DNA from: Celeribacter indicus
Lineage (GTDB): Bacteria > Pseudomonadota > Alphaproteobacteria > Rhodobacterales > Rhodobacteraceae
Assembly (NCBI RefSeq): GCF_000819565.1
Contig: NZ_CP004393.1
Location: forward strand, 4,402,001 to 4,466,000
Reading direction: 5' to 3'
Length of the DNA stretch: 64,000 bases
The position numbers were made by a program, and so were the translations under genes. Positions within the stretch are counted from its first letter, which is position 1, and each line of letters starts with the position of its first letter. The notes under the pieces are model-generated. The model searched no databases. It was not told the DNA's origin and saw nothing but the letters and a program-made list of their open reading frames with translations. Positions 37,008 to 46,355 of the stretch are shown here, piece after piece.

Positions 37008-37171
37008 CTCCCGCCTCTCTGGCAGGGACAGCGCCCCCTGCCGATCTTGTAGCGCCCGCAGTCAGGGCATTTGAGCTCCGTCAGCCTCTTCTGCCCCGGA
37101 AAGCGCAATTTGCCGAACATGGCGAGCACCATCATGAAGACGAGAAAGACGGTGATGACCTTGAACAGCAT
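37004..37171 (-). CDS. 55-residue membrane peptide with zinc-ribbon-like tail
   Basis: A small gene of 55 codons. Residues 1-20 form one hydrophobic helix (MLFKVITVFLVFMMVLAMFG), followed by a basic linker and a Cys cluster, CPDCGRYKIGRGRCPC, spaced CxxC-x9-CxC like a treble-clef or zinc-ribbon knuckle. Its ATG is 3 bp after the S49 peptidase stop and its TGA overlaps the exchanger start, so it is translated within one operon. The function is unknown to me; similar short ORFs occur in Rhodobacteraceae. Confidence 0.8.
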   Translation of the reverse strand: MLFKVITVFLVFMMVLAMFGKLRFPGQKRLTELKCPDCGRYKIGRGRCPCQRGGR

Positions 37172-37174
37172 TCC

Positions 37175-37969
37175 TCAGAGACCGAACCGCGCCCAGAGCG
37201 CCTGTTCTTCCACCTGTCCGGCGAGGCCCGAAGCGAGGTCCACCCCGACGCGGCGCAGGAGCGAGCGTTTCGGGCCGAAGACGGTGAAGCGCGTCCTGTC
37301 GCCGTAGATCTCCTTGAGCCGGGGGACGAGGTGGCCGATGCCATCGGCGAGGCCGAGCGCGACGCCGCGCGTTCCGGTCCAGAAGCGCCCGTCGAAAAGC
37401 TCCTCCCCCTCGGAAAGGCGGCTGCCGCGCGCCCGTTTCACATGGGCGATGAAGGATTGGTGGATGTCCTCCTGAAGTGCCTTGAGACGCTCCACGTCCT
37501 CGGAGTTTTCCGGCCGGAACGGATCGAGTTGGCTCTTGGAACGGCCGGAGGTATGCACCCGCCGCTCAATCCCGTGTTTCGCGATGAACCGGTCGAAGCC
37601 GAAGCCGGAGGAGATCACGCCGATCGAGCCGACGATGGAACTTTCGTCGACATGGATCCTGTCGGCCGCGCAGGCGAGCCAGTAGCCGCCGGACGCCGCC
37701 ACATCCTCGACGAAGGCATGGACCGGGATGTCCTTTTCCGCGGCCAGTCGCCGGATGCGCGCGGCGATCAGCGCCGACTGTACCGGCGAGCCGCCCGGCG
37801 AGTTGATCGCCAGGGCGACGGCGACCGGCTTGCCCTTGCGAAAGGCGCGTTCGATCGCCGGCGCGACGCTCTGGTCGTTGAGGCTGCCCTTGCGGCTCAT
37901 GATCGCGCCTTCGAGGCGGATGACGTTGACCCGCGGCGCATCATCGAGAAAGGGGATGTGTCTTTTCAT
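37175..37969 (-). CDS. S49 family signal-peptide peptidase-like protease
   Basis: SohB/SppA-like serine protease of 264 residues. The N terminus is short and hydrophilic (MKRHIPFLDD), without an obvious membrane anchor. The fold signatures are NVIRLEGAI, NSPGGSPVQS, the catalytic Ser in VAASGGYWLA and the Lys in TSGRSKSQLDPF. ATG 37969 is preferred over 38020, which lies in a weakly coding lead. It heads the minus-strand run peptidase, small Zn-ribbon peptide, exchanger, SDR. Confidence 0.9.
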   Translation of the reverse strand: MKRHIPFLDDAPRVNVIRLEGAIMSRKGSLNDQSVAPAIERAFRKGKPVAVALAINSPGGSPVQSALIAARIRRLAAEKDIPVHAFVEDVAASGGYWLACAADRIHVDESSIVGSIGVISSGFGFDRFIAKHGIERRVHTSGRSKSQLDPFRPENSEDVERLKALQEDIHQSFIAHVKRARGSRLSEGEELFDGRFWTGTRGVALGLADGIGHLVPRLKEIYGDRTRFTVFGPKRSLLRRVGVDLASGLAGQVEEQALWARFGL

Positions 37970-38040
37970 GCCAAGGCATGTAAAACGCCCCTCGCCGGCA
38001 AACAAGGGCACGGCACGCAAGACCGCGCCCTTTTTTCAGG

Positions 38041-39141
38041 TCATTGCGCGGCGCAGCTCACGAAAGCGGCAGCCACATCACGGATGAGCCGGTCGTAATA
38101 GTCCGGGCCGGCGGGGATGGCGGCACCGAGCGGGTCGATCACGGCGGAATGGGCGTCCGTTCCGTCGAGCACGGTCTCGACAAGAGAGGGATTGAACTGC
38201 GGTTCGGAGAAGACGCAACTCACCTCCTGCGTCGCGATGACCTGCTGGATCTCGCGCACGCGGGCCGGGCTGGGCGCGGAGGCGTCGGAGAGGGAGATCG
38301 CGCCCGCGGCCTGGAGGCCGAAGCGGTTTTCGAAATACTGGTAGGCGTCATGGAAGACGATGAAGCGCAGGTCCGAGAGCGGCGCCATTTCGGCGGAGAC
38401 ATCCGCGAGCAGCACGTCGATCCGCTCCTGTGCCGCGGCTGCATTGGCGCGGTAGGTTCCGGCATTCTCGGGATCGAGGGCGGAGAGCTCCTCGGCCATC
38501 GCCCCGAGCCAGACGCGCGCGTTCACCGGATCGAGCCAGGCATGGGCGTCCGGGCCCTCGTGGTCGTGATCGTGCGCCACCGCATGATCGTCATGGTCGT
38601 GGTCGTCATGGTCGTGGTCGTCGTGCGTCTCATGCTCGTGGTCATCATGGGCATGGTCGTCGTGGGCATGGTCGTCGTGGTCGTGATCGGCGTGGTCGTG
38701 ATCGGCGTGCTCCTCCTCCCCGTCATGATCATGGTCGTCGTGCCCATGAGCCTCGTCCTCTCCGCCATGGACGTGACGTTCGAAACCGGCGCCTTCGCGA
38801 AGCTCGAGCACGGTCGTGCCCTCGATCGTGGCGAGGGGCATGGAATGCGCGTCTGCGGCGACCCTGTCGATCATCTCCCCGAGCCAAGGGGCAAGCTGGG
38901 GGCTGGTCCAGAAGATGACATCGGCCTGCTGAAGCGCCCGCGCCTCGGAGGGGCGGAGCGCATAGCCGTGGGGGGAGGCGCCCTGCTCCATCAGCGCCTC
39001 GGGTGTACCGAGATCGCCCATGACCTGGGCTGCGAGCGACTGGAGCGCGGCGATGTCCGTCACGACGTCGGGCACCTCGGCAGTGGCGGCGCCGGCGGCG
39101 AGGAGAAACGGAAGGGCGGTGAGCGTCAGGCGGGGTGACAT
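38041..39141 (-). CDS. znuA: Zinc ABC transporter substrate-binding protein ZnuA
   Basis: Periplasmic Zn2+ receptor of 366 residues with a signal peptide (LTALPFLLAAGAATA). Zn ligands are expected at His58 (ASPHGYAL) and in later His/Asp positions (AHAWLDP, FIVFHDAYQYF). Residues 123-200 form an unusually long His/Asp loop (repeats of HDHDD and HAHDD) between the first and second ligand, typical of ZnuA but extended here. ATG 39141 is divergent from zur; the operator region between them has two palindromic sites. Confidence 0.95.
   Translation of the reverse strand: MSPRLTLTALPFLLAAGAATAEVPDVVTDIAALQSLAAQVMGDLGTPEALMEQGASPHGYALRPSEARALQQADVIFWTSPQLAPWLGEMIDRVAADAHSMPLATIEGTTVLELREGAGFERHVHGGEDEAHGHDDHDHDGEEEHADHDHADHDHDDHAHDDHAHDDHEHETHDDHDHDDHDHDDHAVAHDHDHEGPDAHAWLDPVNARVWLGAMAEELSALDPENAGTYRANAAAAQERIDVLLADVSAEMAPLSDLRFIVFHDAYQYFENRFGLQAAGAISLSDASAPSPARVREIQQVIATQEVSCVFSEPQFNPSLVETVLDGTDAHSAVIDPLGAAIPAGPDYYDRLIRDVAAAFVSCAAQ
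38542..38775. repeat. Low-complexity repeat encoding the ZnuA His/Asp loop
   Basis: On the plus strand the sequence is a degenerate repeat of TGGTCGTGGTCGTCA-like units; on the minus strand it encodes about 78 residues rich in His and Asp. Such repeats vary in copy number by slippage, so loop length may differ among relatives. Confidence 0.8.
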
Positions 39142-39150
39142 GTGTCCTCT

Positions 39151-39171
39151 CAAATGTTATGTTATCACTTG
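39151..39171. promoter_or_regulatory. Candidate Zur operator 1
   Basis: CAAATGTTATGTTATCACTTG is a near-palindrome around the central G (pattern CAA-TG-TA ... TA-CA-TTG) and contains the TGTTAT core found in alphaproteobacterial Zur sites. It begins 10 bp upstream of the znuA ATG (minus), so binding would block znuA expression. Site assignment is by pattern. Confidence 0.6.
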
Positions 39172-39186
39172 TCGGACTTGATAAGC

Positions 39187-39206
39187 GTCATACTATAACA
39201 TATCAA
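39187..39206. promoter_or_regulatory. Candidate Zur operator 2
   Basis: GTCATACTATAACATATCAA; on the minus strand TTGATATGTTATAGTATGAC, the same TATGTTATA core as operator 1. It lies 37 bp upstream of the zur ATG. It overlaps the right part of a larger perfect inverted repeat, GGACTTGATA (39174-39183) and TATCAAGTCC (39201-39210). Confidence 0.6.
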
Positions 39207-39242
39207 GTCCCTGTTTCCCTTCCCGAGCGAAAAGAGACGGCG

Positions 39243-39731
39243 ATGGACCCCAACCCGATCGGATTTCAACAGCACGACCACGCGCATTGCGTGCAGGACG
39301 CGGTCGCGGCCGCGGCGGAGATGTGCGCGCGGTCGGGGCTGCATTTCACGCCCGTACGCAAGCGCGCGCTCGAGATCCTGCTCGAGGAGCATCGCGCGCT
39401 GGGGGCCTATGACGTGCTCCGGCGCCTGTCGGAGGAGGGCTTCGGCGCGCAGCCGCCCGTGGCCTACCGGGCGCTCGACTTCCTCACCAAACACGGGCTC
39501 GCGCACAAGATCGAGCGGCTCAACGCCTTTATCGCCTGCGCCCATCCGGGCGAGTTGCACACGCCGGCCTTCCTCATCTGCACGACGTGCAACGCCGTTG
39601 CGGAGGCGGAAACGGACCCGACCCGCAGCATGATGGGAGAGATCGCGGCGCGCACGGGGTTCAGAATCGACCGCGCCGTGCTCGAGGCCGAGGGCACCTG
39701 CCCCAACTGCCTGGAAAAGGACGCGAGATGA
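39243..39731 (+). CDS. zur: Zinc uptake regulator Zur (Fur family)
   Basis: A 162-residue Fur-type repressor. It has an N-terminal His-containing segment (QHDHAHCVQDA), the winged helix (FTPVRKRALEILLEEH, AYDVLRRL, PPVAYRALDFL, HGLAHKIERLNAFIAC) and structural zinc cysteines in ICTTCN and GTCPNC. The CAHPGELHTPAFLIC arrangement is typical of Zur rather than Fur or Mur. ATG 39243 follows AAGAGACGG. Its stop overlaps the znuC start (ATGA), so repressor and transporter are one transcript, probably autoregulated. Confidence 0.94.
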   Translation: MDPNPIGFQQHDHAHCVQDAVAAAAEMCARSGLHFTPVRKRALEILLEEHRALGAYDVLRRLSEEGFGAQPPVAYRALDFLTKHGLAHKIERLNAFIACAHPGELHTPAFLICTTCNAVAEAETDPTRSMMGEIAARTGFRIDRAVLEAEGTCPNCLEKDAR

Positions 39732-40501
39732 GCCTCGTCGCACTGACGGACGTGAGTGTGCGCCTCGGCGGACGGACGGTGCTCGACACCGTTTCGCTCG
39801 AGATCGCGCGCGGCGAGATCGTGACCATCGTCGGGCCGAACGGGTCCGGCAAGTCGACGCTGCTGCGCACGATCATCGGGGCGATCCGCCCCGCGGCGGG
39901 GCGGGTGACGCGCGCGCCGGGAATGACGATCGGATATGTGCCGCAAAGGCTCCATATCGACCCGACCCTGCCGCTGACGGTGCGGCGGTTCCTGTCGCTG
40001 CCGCGGCGCGTGGGCGACGAGGCGGCGCATGCGGCGCTGCACGAGGCGGGGGCGGGGCATCTGTGCAGCCATCAGATGACCGACCTGTCGGGCGGACAGT
40101 TCCAGCGGGTGCTGCTGGCGCGTGCGCTTCTGGCGAAGCCGGACCTGCTCATCCTCGACGAGGCCACCCAGGGCCTCGACCAGCCGGGGTCCGCCGATTT
40201 CTACACCCAGATCGAAGAGGTCCGGCAGTCGACCGGATGCGCGGTGCTGATGGTCAGCCATGAACTGCATGTGGTCATGGCGGCCTCGGATCGGGTGATC
40301 TGCCTCAACGGTCATGTCTGCTGCTCGGGCGCGCCGGAACATGTAGCCTCCGCCCCGGAATACCGGGCGCTGTTCGGCACCGGCACGCATGGCGCGCTTG
40401 CGCTCTACCGCCACGAGCACAGCCACAGCCATGATCCGGGCCCGGATGCCTGCGCCCACGATCCCGAGACCCACCCCCCGCATGAGGCCAGCCACGGATG
40501 A
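39728..40501 (+). CDS. znuC: Zinc ABC transporter ATP-binding protein ZnuC
   Basis: ATPase of the Zn2+ importer, 257 residues. Walker A VGPNGSGKST, signature LSGGQFQRV and Walker B LLILDEAT are all present, with the H-loop in MVSHELHV. The last 29 residues (229-257) form a His-rich tail with eight His and one Cys, not needed for ATPase function. ATGA overlaps couple it to zur upstream and znuB downstream. Confidence 0.95.
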   Translation: MSLVALTDVSVRLGGRTVLDTVSLEIARGEIVTIVGPNGSGKSTLLRTIIGAIRPAAGRVTRAPGMTIGYVPQRLHIDPTLPLTVRRFLSLPRRVGDEAAHAALHEAGAGHLCSHQMTDLSGGQFQRVLLARALLAKPDLLILDEATQGLDQPGSADFYTQIEEVRQSTGCAVLMVSHELHVVMAASDRVICLNGHVCCSGAPEHVASAPEYRALFGTGTHGALALYRHEHSHSHDPGPDACAHDPETHPPHEASHG

Positions 40502-41304
40502 CCCTGCTCGACGATTTCCTTGTCCGTGCGATCCTGGCCGGGATCGGCCTCGTTCTCGCGGCCTCACCCCTTGGCTGTTTCGTCGTCTGGCGGCGGATGG
40601 CCTATTTCGGCGACGCGACGGCGCATGCCGCGATCCTCGGCGTGGCGCTGGCGCTGGCGTTCAGCCTCTCGATCTTCGCGGGTGTCCTGGCGGTCGCGCT
40701 GGCCATGGCGCTCACCGTCTCGAGCCTTGCGGGGCGCGGCTTTGCCATGGACACGCTCCTTGGCGTGATGGCCCATAGCGCGCTTGCCTTCGGTCTCGTC
40801 GCCGTCTCCTTCGTGCCCGGCGTGCGTGTCGACCTGATGGCCTATCTGTTCGGAGACATCCTAGCGGTCGGAAAGGCCGATCTCGCGGTGATCTGGGGCG
40901 GCGCGCTGCTGGTGCTCGTCCTGCTCTACTGGCGCTGGTCGGCGCTCCTGACGGCGACACTCAACCCCGATCTCGCGATGGCGTCGGGCATCTCCCCGAA
41001 ACGCGAACAGCTCATCCTGTCGCTTGCCCTCGCGCTGGTCGTGGCCGTGGCGATCAAGGTGGTCGGCACGCTGCTCATCGCCGCGATGCTCCTCGTGCCC
41101 GCCGCCGCCGCGCGGCCCTTCGCGCGCACGCCGGAACGCATGGCGCTGGCCGCGACGGGGATCGGCACACTCGCGATCCTCGGCGGGATCGAGGGCGCCT
41201 TTGCCCTCGACACGCCGACGGGGCCGACGATCGTCTGCGTCGCAGCGCTGCTCTTTGCGGTCGCGAACCTCGCGCGGATCCTCCGCCCTCAGGCGGCGAG
41301 GTAA
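40498..41304 (+). CDS. znuB: Zinc ABC transporter permease ZnuB
   Basis: Membrane subunit of the Zn2+ importer, 268 residues with about eight helices. The family segments FGDATAHAAILGVALA (cytoplasmic coupling region) and VKVVGTLLIAAMLLVPAAAAR are present. The start overlaps the znuC stop. The 3' end overlaps the convergent mtlK gene by 16 bp (41289-41304). Confidence 0.94.
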   Translation: MTLLDDFLVRAILAGIGLVLAASPLGCFVVWRRMAYFGDATAHAAILGVALALAFSLSIFAGVLAVALAMALTVSSLAGRGFAMDTLLGVMAHSALAFGLVAVSFVPGVRVDLMAYLFGDILAVGKADLAVIWGGALLVLVLLYWRWSALLTATLNPDLAMASGISPKREQLILSLALALVVAVAIKVVGTLLIAAMLLVPAAAARPFARTPERMALAATGIGTLAILGGIEGAFALDTPTGPTIVCVAALLFAVANLARILRPQAAR

Positions 41305-42755
41305 GCTTTGATCGCGGCTTCCGTCCCGTCGCGATGGACGAGGGCGAGCCAGCGGCAGAAGGCGTCGGCAAAGCGCGGCTGATCCGCGAGGTCGCCATAG
41401 ATCAGCCGGTTCTCGAGCCAGATCTGCGGCGTCTCCGCCGCCTGCGCGGCCAGCACGGTGAGTTCCGCCCAGAAGGGATCGTTCGGCGCCACCCCGGAGC
41501 TGTCCTCGCGCGTGCCGAGACAGTACCGCGCCCAGATCGCAGAGACGAGGGCGAGCCCCTCGACCGGCGTGCCTGCCGCGAGCCCGTCGCGCACCGAGGG
41601 CAGGATAAAGCCGGGATGGCGCGAGGAGCCGTCGAAGGCGACGCGGCGGGTGGTGTCCACGATCTTCGGGTTGGAGAACCTGGCCTTGATCAAGGTGACA
41701 TAGTCTTCTGGCGTGAATTCCGGCACGGCGTGAACATGGGGCATGATTTCCTCGCGCTCGACCTTCTCGAACAGGGCCGAGATCAGCGGATGCTCCATGC
41801 AGCCGGAGATCGTTTCCACCGACAGCACCTCCCCCGGATCCGAGATCACCTGATGCCCGCCGTTCAGGATGCGGATCTTCATCGTCTCATAGGCATGCAC
41901 GTCGTCGGAGAAGGTCGCGCCCGCGCGGTCCCAGTCGGGTCGGCCGGCGCAGAAATTGTCCTCGATCACCCATTGGCGGAAGTTCTCATGGGTCACCGGC
42001 ACCTCGTCCTCGATGCCGAATTCGCGCACGAGCGCGAGTTCCTTCGGTCCGGTGGCGGGCACGATGCAATCGACCATCGCGTTGGGGAAGGTGCAATGCG
42101 CCTCGATCCATTCCGCGAGCTCCGGGTCGGACAGGCGCGCAAGCGACACGACGGTCTGGCGCAGCACCTCGCCGTTGCCCTGGAGGTTGTCGCAGGACTG
42201 GCCGGTGAAGGGCCCGACCCCGCGGTCCCGGCGCAGCTTCAGCGCGGCGACCATGGCGCCGAAGGCGGTGCGCGGGGTCCAGGGATTTGCGGCATCGTGC
42301 ACGATGTCGGGATGCAGGGCGTCAAAGCCCTTGGTGGCGGGATCGATGTAATAGCCGCCTTCGGTGACGGTCAGCGCCACGATGCGGATCTCCGGCTGCG
42401 CCATGCGTTCGATCAGCGCGCCGTTGCCCTCCTCGACGGGCACGTAGTCGATCATCGGGCCGACGACCTCGGCGGAAGTGCCCGCGGGGTCGAGTTCGAT
42501 CAGCGTGGTGAGGTAGTCCTGCGCAGCCATCTTTTGCCGCATGGTCTCGTCATAGGGGCGCACGCCGGCGCCGACGATGGCCCAGTCATGGGCGAGCCCC
42601 TGCTCCATCAGCCGGTGCAGGTACCAGGACTGGTGCGCGCGGTGGAAATTCCCGAGCCCGATATGGACGATGCCCGGCGAAAGCCGCGTCCTGTCATAGG
42701 ACGGGCGTCTGACGCTGGCGGGAAGATGCGGGAGGGTGTCGTTCGAGAGTTTCAT
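41289..42755 (-). CDS. mtlK: Mannitol 2-dehydrogenase
   Basis: Long-chain polyol dehydrogenase of 488 residues oxidising D-mannitol to D-fructose with NAD. It begins with the family cofactor region GIVHIGLGNFHRAHQSWYL, has VTEGGYY, and the catalytic Lys region ETMKIRILNGGHQ near residue 300. It directly follows smoS (1 bp) as in the Rhodobacter sphaeroides smo operon. Its 3' end overlaps znuB tail to tail. Confidence 0.95.
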   Translation of the reverse strand: MKLSNDTLPHLPASVRRPSYDRTRLSPGIVHIGLGNFHRAHQSWYLHRLMEQGLAHDWAIVGAGVRPYDETMRQKMAAQDYLTTLIELDPAGTSAEVVGPMIDYVPVEEGNGALIERMAQPEIRIVALTVTEGGYYIDPATKGFDALHPDIVHDAANPWTPRTAFGAMVAALKLRRDRGVGPFTGQSCDNLQGNGEVLRQTVVSLARLSDPELAEWIEAHCTFPNAMVDCIVPATGPKELALVREFGIEDEVPVTHENFRQWVIEDNFCAGRPDWDRAGATFSDDVHAYETMKIRILNGGHQVISDPGEVLSVETISGCMEHPLISALFEKVEREEIMPHVHAVPEFTPEDYVTLIKARFSNPKIVDTTRRVAFDGSSRHPGFILPSVRDGLAAGTPVEGLALVSAIWARYCLGTREDSSGVAPNDPFWAELTVLAAQAAETPQIWLENRLIYGDLADQPRFADAFCRWLALVHRDGTEAAIKAYLAA

Positions 42756-42756
42756 G

Positions 42757-43526
42757 TCAGCTCATCCACTGGCCGCCGTCGACATTGTAGGTCTGGGCGA
42801 CGATGTAATCGGCTTCGGGCGTGGCGAGGAAGACGGCCATGCCGGTCAGGTCGGAGGCGCGCCCCATGCGGCCGAAGGGCACGGCCTCGCCCACTTCCTT
42901 TTTCTTCTGCCCCAAGGGCTTGTTTTCGTATTTCGCGAAGAAGGCGTCGACGCCGTCCCAGTGCTCGCCCTCCACCACGCCAGGCGCGATGGCGTTCACG
43001 TTGATGCCATGCCCGATGAGGTTCAGCCCCGCCGACTGGGTGAGGCTGATGACCGCGGCCTTGGTGGCGCAATAGACGGCGACCAGCGGCTCGCCGCGCC
43101 GCCCGGCCTGGGAGGCCATGTTGATGATCTTCCCGCCCTTGCCGCGCGCGATCATGTGGCGGGCGACGGCCTGCATCGTGAACAGCGTGCCGGAGACGTT
43201 GATCGCGAAGGCGCGGTCGTAATCGGCGCGCGTGATCTCGGTAAGCGGCGCGGCGGTGAAGACGGCGGCGTTGTTGATCAGGATGTCGATTCCGCCAAGC
43301 GCGGCGACGGTTTCGGAGACGGCGCGGTCGATGCTCTGCTGCGAGGTCACGTCGATCTCGACAGCCATGGCCGCATCGCCGATCTCCTGGGCGGTCGTCT
43401 CCGCCCGGAGGATGTCGATATCGGCGATGGCCACGCGCGCGCCTTCGGCCACGTAAGCCTCAGCAAAGGCGCGCCCGATCCCGCGGGCGCTGCCGGTGAT
43501 GAGGGCGGTCTTGCCAGTGAGCCGGG

Positions 43527-43530
<4 letters not shown>
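42757..43530 (-). CDS. smoS: Sorbitol (L-iditol 2-) dehydrogenase, SDR type
   Basis: Short-chain dehydrogenase of 257 residues that oxidises D-sorbitol (and galactitol in the R. sphaeroides enzyme). It has [16 protein letters not shown] after the second strand for NAD, NNAAVF, Ser in [12 protein letters not shown], and YCATKAA. ATG 43530 overlaps the smoK stop (ATGA). Its place between smoK and mtlK is the R. sphaeroides order, which is why I use the symbol. Confidence 0.93.
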
Positions 43531-44531
<1,001 letters not shown>

Positions 44532-44544
44532 GTCGCAGGTCTCC

Positions 44545-45375
44545 TTATTTCACCGCGCCGAAGGTGAGGCCGCGGACGAGTTGTTTCTGGCTGAACCAGC
44601 CCATGATGAGGATCGGCGCGATGGCCATGGTGGAGGCCGCCGAAAGCTTGGCGTAGAACAGACCTTCGGGGCTCGAATAACTCGCGATGAAGGCGGTGAG
44701 CGGCGCGGCCCGCGCGGCGGTGAGATTGAGGGTCCAGAAGGCCTCGTTCCAGGCGAGGATGATGTTGAGGAGTACGGTCGAGGCCATGCCGGGGATCGCC
44801 ATCGGCGTGAGCACATAGATGATCTCCTCGCGCAGCGAGGCGCCGTCCATCCGCGCGGCTTCGAGGATCTCGCCGGGGATCTCCTTGAAATAGGTGTAGA
44901 GCATCCAGACGATGATCGGCAGGTTGATGAGCGTGAGCACGATCACGAGGCCGATGCGGGTGTCGAGAATGCCGAGGTCGCGGAAGATGAGGTAGATCGG
45001 CACCAGCACGCCGACGGGCGGCAGCATCTTGGTCGAGAGCATCCACATCAGCACGTCCTTGGTGCGCTTGGCGGGCACGAAGGCCATCGACCAGGCGGCC
45101 GGGATGGCGATGATGAGGCCGAGCAGGGTGGAGCCGACGGAGATGATCACCGAGTTGGAGAAGTGCCGGAAGTAGTTCGAGCGGTTCTGGACGGTGACGT
45201 AATTGTCGAGCGTCCAGTGGAAGTTGAACCAGACCGGCGGGCTGGCGATGGCGGCGGCTTCCGTCTTGAACGAGGTGAGGATCGTCCAGAGGATCGGAAA
45301 GAAGATCGCGAGCCCCACCAGCCATGCGAAGACGGTGGTGAGGAGCTTGCGGCGGGTCGAAACGGCACGGGCCAT
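44545..45375 (-). CDS. smoG: Polyol ABC transporter permease
   Basis: MalG-type inner-membrane permease, 276 residues with six helices. The cytoplasmic EAA loop reads [20 protein letters not shown]. It is paired with smoF 10 bp upstream on the minus strand and feeds polyols to smoS and mtlK. Confidence 0.93.
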   Translation of the reverse strand: MARAVSTRRKLLTTVFAWLVGLAIFFPILWTILTSFKTEAAAIASPPVWFNFHWTLDNYVTVQNRSNYFRHFSNSVIISVGSTLLGLIIAIPAAWSMAFVPAKRTKDVLMWMLSTKMLPPVGVLVPIYLIFRDLGILDTRIGLVIVLTLINLPIIVWMLYTYFKEIPGEILEAARMDGASLREEIIYVLTPMAIPGMASTVLLNIILAWNEAFWTLNLTAARAAPLTAFIASYSSPEGLFYAKLSAASTMAIAPILIMGWFSQKQLVRGLTFGAVK

Positions 45376-45385
45376 GGTCGCCTCC

Positions 45386-46258
45386 TTACGCGTCGAGATT
45401 CTTGCCGATCATCCGCATCAGGAAGATCGCGACGATATTGGCGAGGATGATGGCGACGACGCCACCGGCGGAGCCACCGCCCACATCGAATTGCAGCAGC
45501 GACTGCACGTAGATGAGATAGGTGAGGTTGGTGGAGGCCACGCCCGGTCCGCCGTTGGTGGTCACGAGGATCTCGGCGAAGACCGACAGAAGGAAGATCG
45601 TCTGGATCAGGATCACCACGGTGATCGCGCGGGCCAGGTGCGGCAGCATGATGTAGAAGAACCGCTTGATCCAGGGCGCGCCGTCCATCTCGGCCGCCTC
45701 GAGCTGTTCCTGGTCGAGCGATTGCAGCGCCGTCAGCAGGATGAGCGTCGCGAAGGGCAGCCATTGCCAGCTGACAATTCCGATGATCGAGGCGAGCGGC
45801 GCGGCGGAGAGGAAGTCGAAGGGTTGCATGCCCAGCGCCTTGGCCGCGTGGGCGAAGAGGCCGTTCACGGGATTCATGAACATGTTCTTCCAGACCAGTG
45901 CCGACACGGTGGGCATGACGAAGAACGGGGCGATCACGAGGATGCGGACGATGCCCTGGCCGAAGAACGGTTGGTCGAGCATGAGCGCGAGGAGGACACC
46001 GCCGACGACGGTCACCAGAAGCACGCCGCCCACGAGCAGGAGCGTGTTCTTGAGCGCCGCGAAGAAGGCCGGGTCGGTGAGGAAGAAGCGGTAGTTCGCC
46101 AGACCCGTGAACTCCTCCATCCCCGGCATCAGGAGGTTATAGCGCAGGAAGGAGAAATAAAGCGTCATGCCGAGCGGGATGATCATCCACCCGAGAAGCA
46201 GAATCACGGCAGGAGAGATCATCAGCCGTGCCGCGGCGCGGGAATGTTTGGTGGCCAT
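45386..46258 (-). CDS. smoF: Polyol ABC transporter permease
   Basis: MalF-type permease of 290 residues with the EAA loop EAAEMDGAPWIKRFFYIMLP. ATG 46258 is chosen because GGAGG lies 8 bp upstream; in-frame ATG codons at 46264 and 46273 sit on or before that site. It follows smoE after 97 bp, which contains a short GC-rich stretch that may help keep the receptor at higher level than the membrane subunits. Confidence 0.93.
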   Translation of the reverse strand: MATKHSRAAARLMISPAVILLLGWMIIPLGMTLYFSFLRYNLLMPGMEEFTGLANYRFFLTDPAFFAALKNTLLLVGGVLLVTVVGGVLLALMLDQPFFGQGIVRILVIAPFFVMPTVSALVWKNMFMNPVNGLFAHAAKALGMQPFDFLSAAPLASIIGIVSWQWLPFATLILLTALQSLDQEQLEAAEMDGAPWIKRFFYIMLPHLARAITVVILIQTIFLLSVFAEILVTTNGGPGVASTNLTYLIYVQSLLQFDVGGGSAGGVVAIILANIVAIFLMRMIGKNLDA

Positions 46259-46355
46259 GGGCATATCCTCCAACGGGTGTCGGATCGCTGGGTGTGCGAA
46301 AGGGAAAGGGGGCGGCCCGGAGGACTGGACACCGGACCGCCCCTCGGGAGGAGAC

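Noticed and set aside
38044..39138. Plus-strand frame opposite znuA with long Val/Met runs
   Set aside because: Antisense of the His/Asp repeat; the apparent hydrophobic stretches arise from complementing His and Asp codons.
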